Assembly: GCA_905235505.1 (NCBI GenBank)
Contig: CAJOMJ010000031.1
Coordinates: forward strand, 18,816 to 82,815
Source: Paludibacteraceae bacterium
GTDB lineage: Bacteria; Bacteroidota; Bacteroidia; Bacteroidales; Paludibacteraceae
DNA: 64,000 nucleotides
Reading direction: 5' to 3'
Below the pieces are notes generated by a model. The model saw only the letters and a list, made by a program, of their open reading frames with translations, did not search any database and was not told where the DNA came from. Within the stretch, counting starts at the first letter, position 1. Each line of letters begins with the position of its first letter. Both the position numbers and the translations under genes were made by a program. Below are positions 63,961-64,000 of this stretch, one piece after another.

Positions 63961-64000
63961 TTATCTGATTATATCGGCACTCACTACAAGAGGTTTGAGG
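63961..64000 (-). CDS. Possible C-terminus of a gene beyond the right edge
   Basis: The minus strand reads LKPLVVSADIIR and TAA (63963-63961). It is an acceptable C-terminal sequence but only 12 codons are visible, so the call is weak. Confidence 0.25.
   Translation of the reverse strand, partial: LKPLVVSADIIR

Larger units (their letters stand above)
63680..64000. other. Right-edge intergenic region
   Basis: Terminator, 11-bp tandem array and a palindrome of the GTAGAGAC type. No gene is supported except a possible C-terminus at the very edge. Confidence 0.5.

Overview
The window is a chromosomal segment of a Bacteroidota bacterium, most likely of the order Bacteroidales. The evidence is the set of families present: Mfa/Fim-type fimbrial genes with DUF3575 and DUF3868 partners, a SusC/SusD pair, C-terminal type IX secretion sorting domains, SusD-type lipoproteins, and FloA with NfeD. 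Many intergenic regions also carry the Bacteroidetes promoter pattern TTG, 19-20 bases, TAnnTTTG. No rRNA, tRNA, CRISPR array or transposase was seen.

Layout. (1) 1-5.1 kb, minus strand: a fimbrial operon DUF3575 - DUF3868/OmpA-like - fimbrillin lipoprotein - Mfa2/FimB-like anchor subunit (cut by the left edge). It is driven from about 5.0 kb by a canonical promoter whose leader holds a run of 12 G. (2) 5.4-9.2 kb, minus: threonylcarbamoyl-AMP synthase, a polyprenyl sugar-phosphate transferase and a ClC channel with CBS domains. (3) 9.3-16.1 kb, plus: outer-membrane barrel, imelysin lipoprotein, di-heme DUF1111 lipoprotein and a CcsA/ResB-type cytochrome c maturation protein, apparently a self-contained periplasmic iron or haem redox system. 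(4) 16.2-18.5 kb, minus: a GH3 glycosidase with a six-copy 10-bp repeat in front of its start. (5) 18.8-19.45 kb, minus: a decayed hipBA locus.

(6) 19.5-41.6 kb: a polysaccharide utilization locus that is visibly more A+T-rich than its flanks. A plus-strand LacI regulator diverges from a minus-strand operon of tightly overlapping genes: Na+/solute symporter, FAD oxidoreductase, a frameshifted secreted protein, its intact 1238-residue paralogue (family not recognised), SusC, SusD, a frameshifted GH16-like/T9SS protein, a small secreted protein and an SGNH acetylesterase. A second copy of the hip promoter/operator lies at 43.63-43.73 kb, so hip-derived sequence brackets the locus in direct orientation. 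(7) 42.3-45.4 kb: a DUF4143-type ATPase and an unrecognised three-gene operon (minus), with a possible attenuated leader RNA.

(8) 45.5-53.9 kb, housekeeping: thioredoxin-like protein, K+/H+ antiporter, an SDR fused to a zinc ribbon, PEP carboxykinase, YchF, Ca2+/Na+ antiporter. (9) 53.9-60.0 kb, minus: a surface-glycan cluster with an EpsG-like polymerase, four glycosyltransferases and a B12-binding radical SAM protein. (10) 60.3-63.7 kb, plus: NfeD, FloA, a nitrilase-family amidase and an SH3b membrane protein. A 40-bp C-terminal reading at the right edge may be another minus-strand gene.

The strongest candidates for new biology are the unrecognised paralogous secreted proteins of the PUL together with its coupled symporter/FAD-oxidoreductase pair, the imelysin/di-heme/Ccs cluster, and several unexplained repeat-containing leaders. 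All calls come from reading the sequence; no database search was run.
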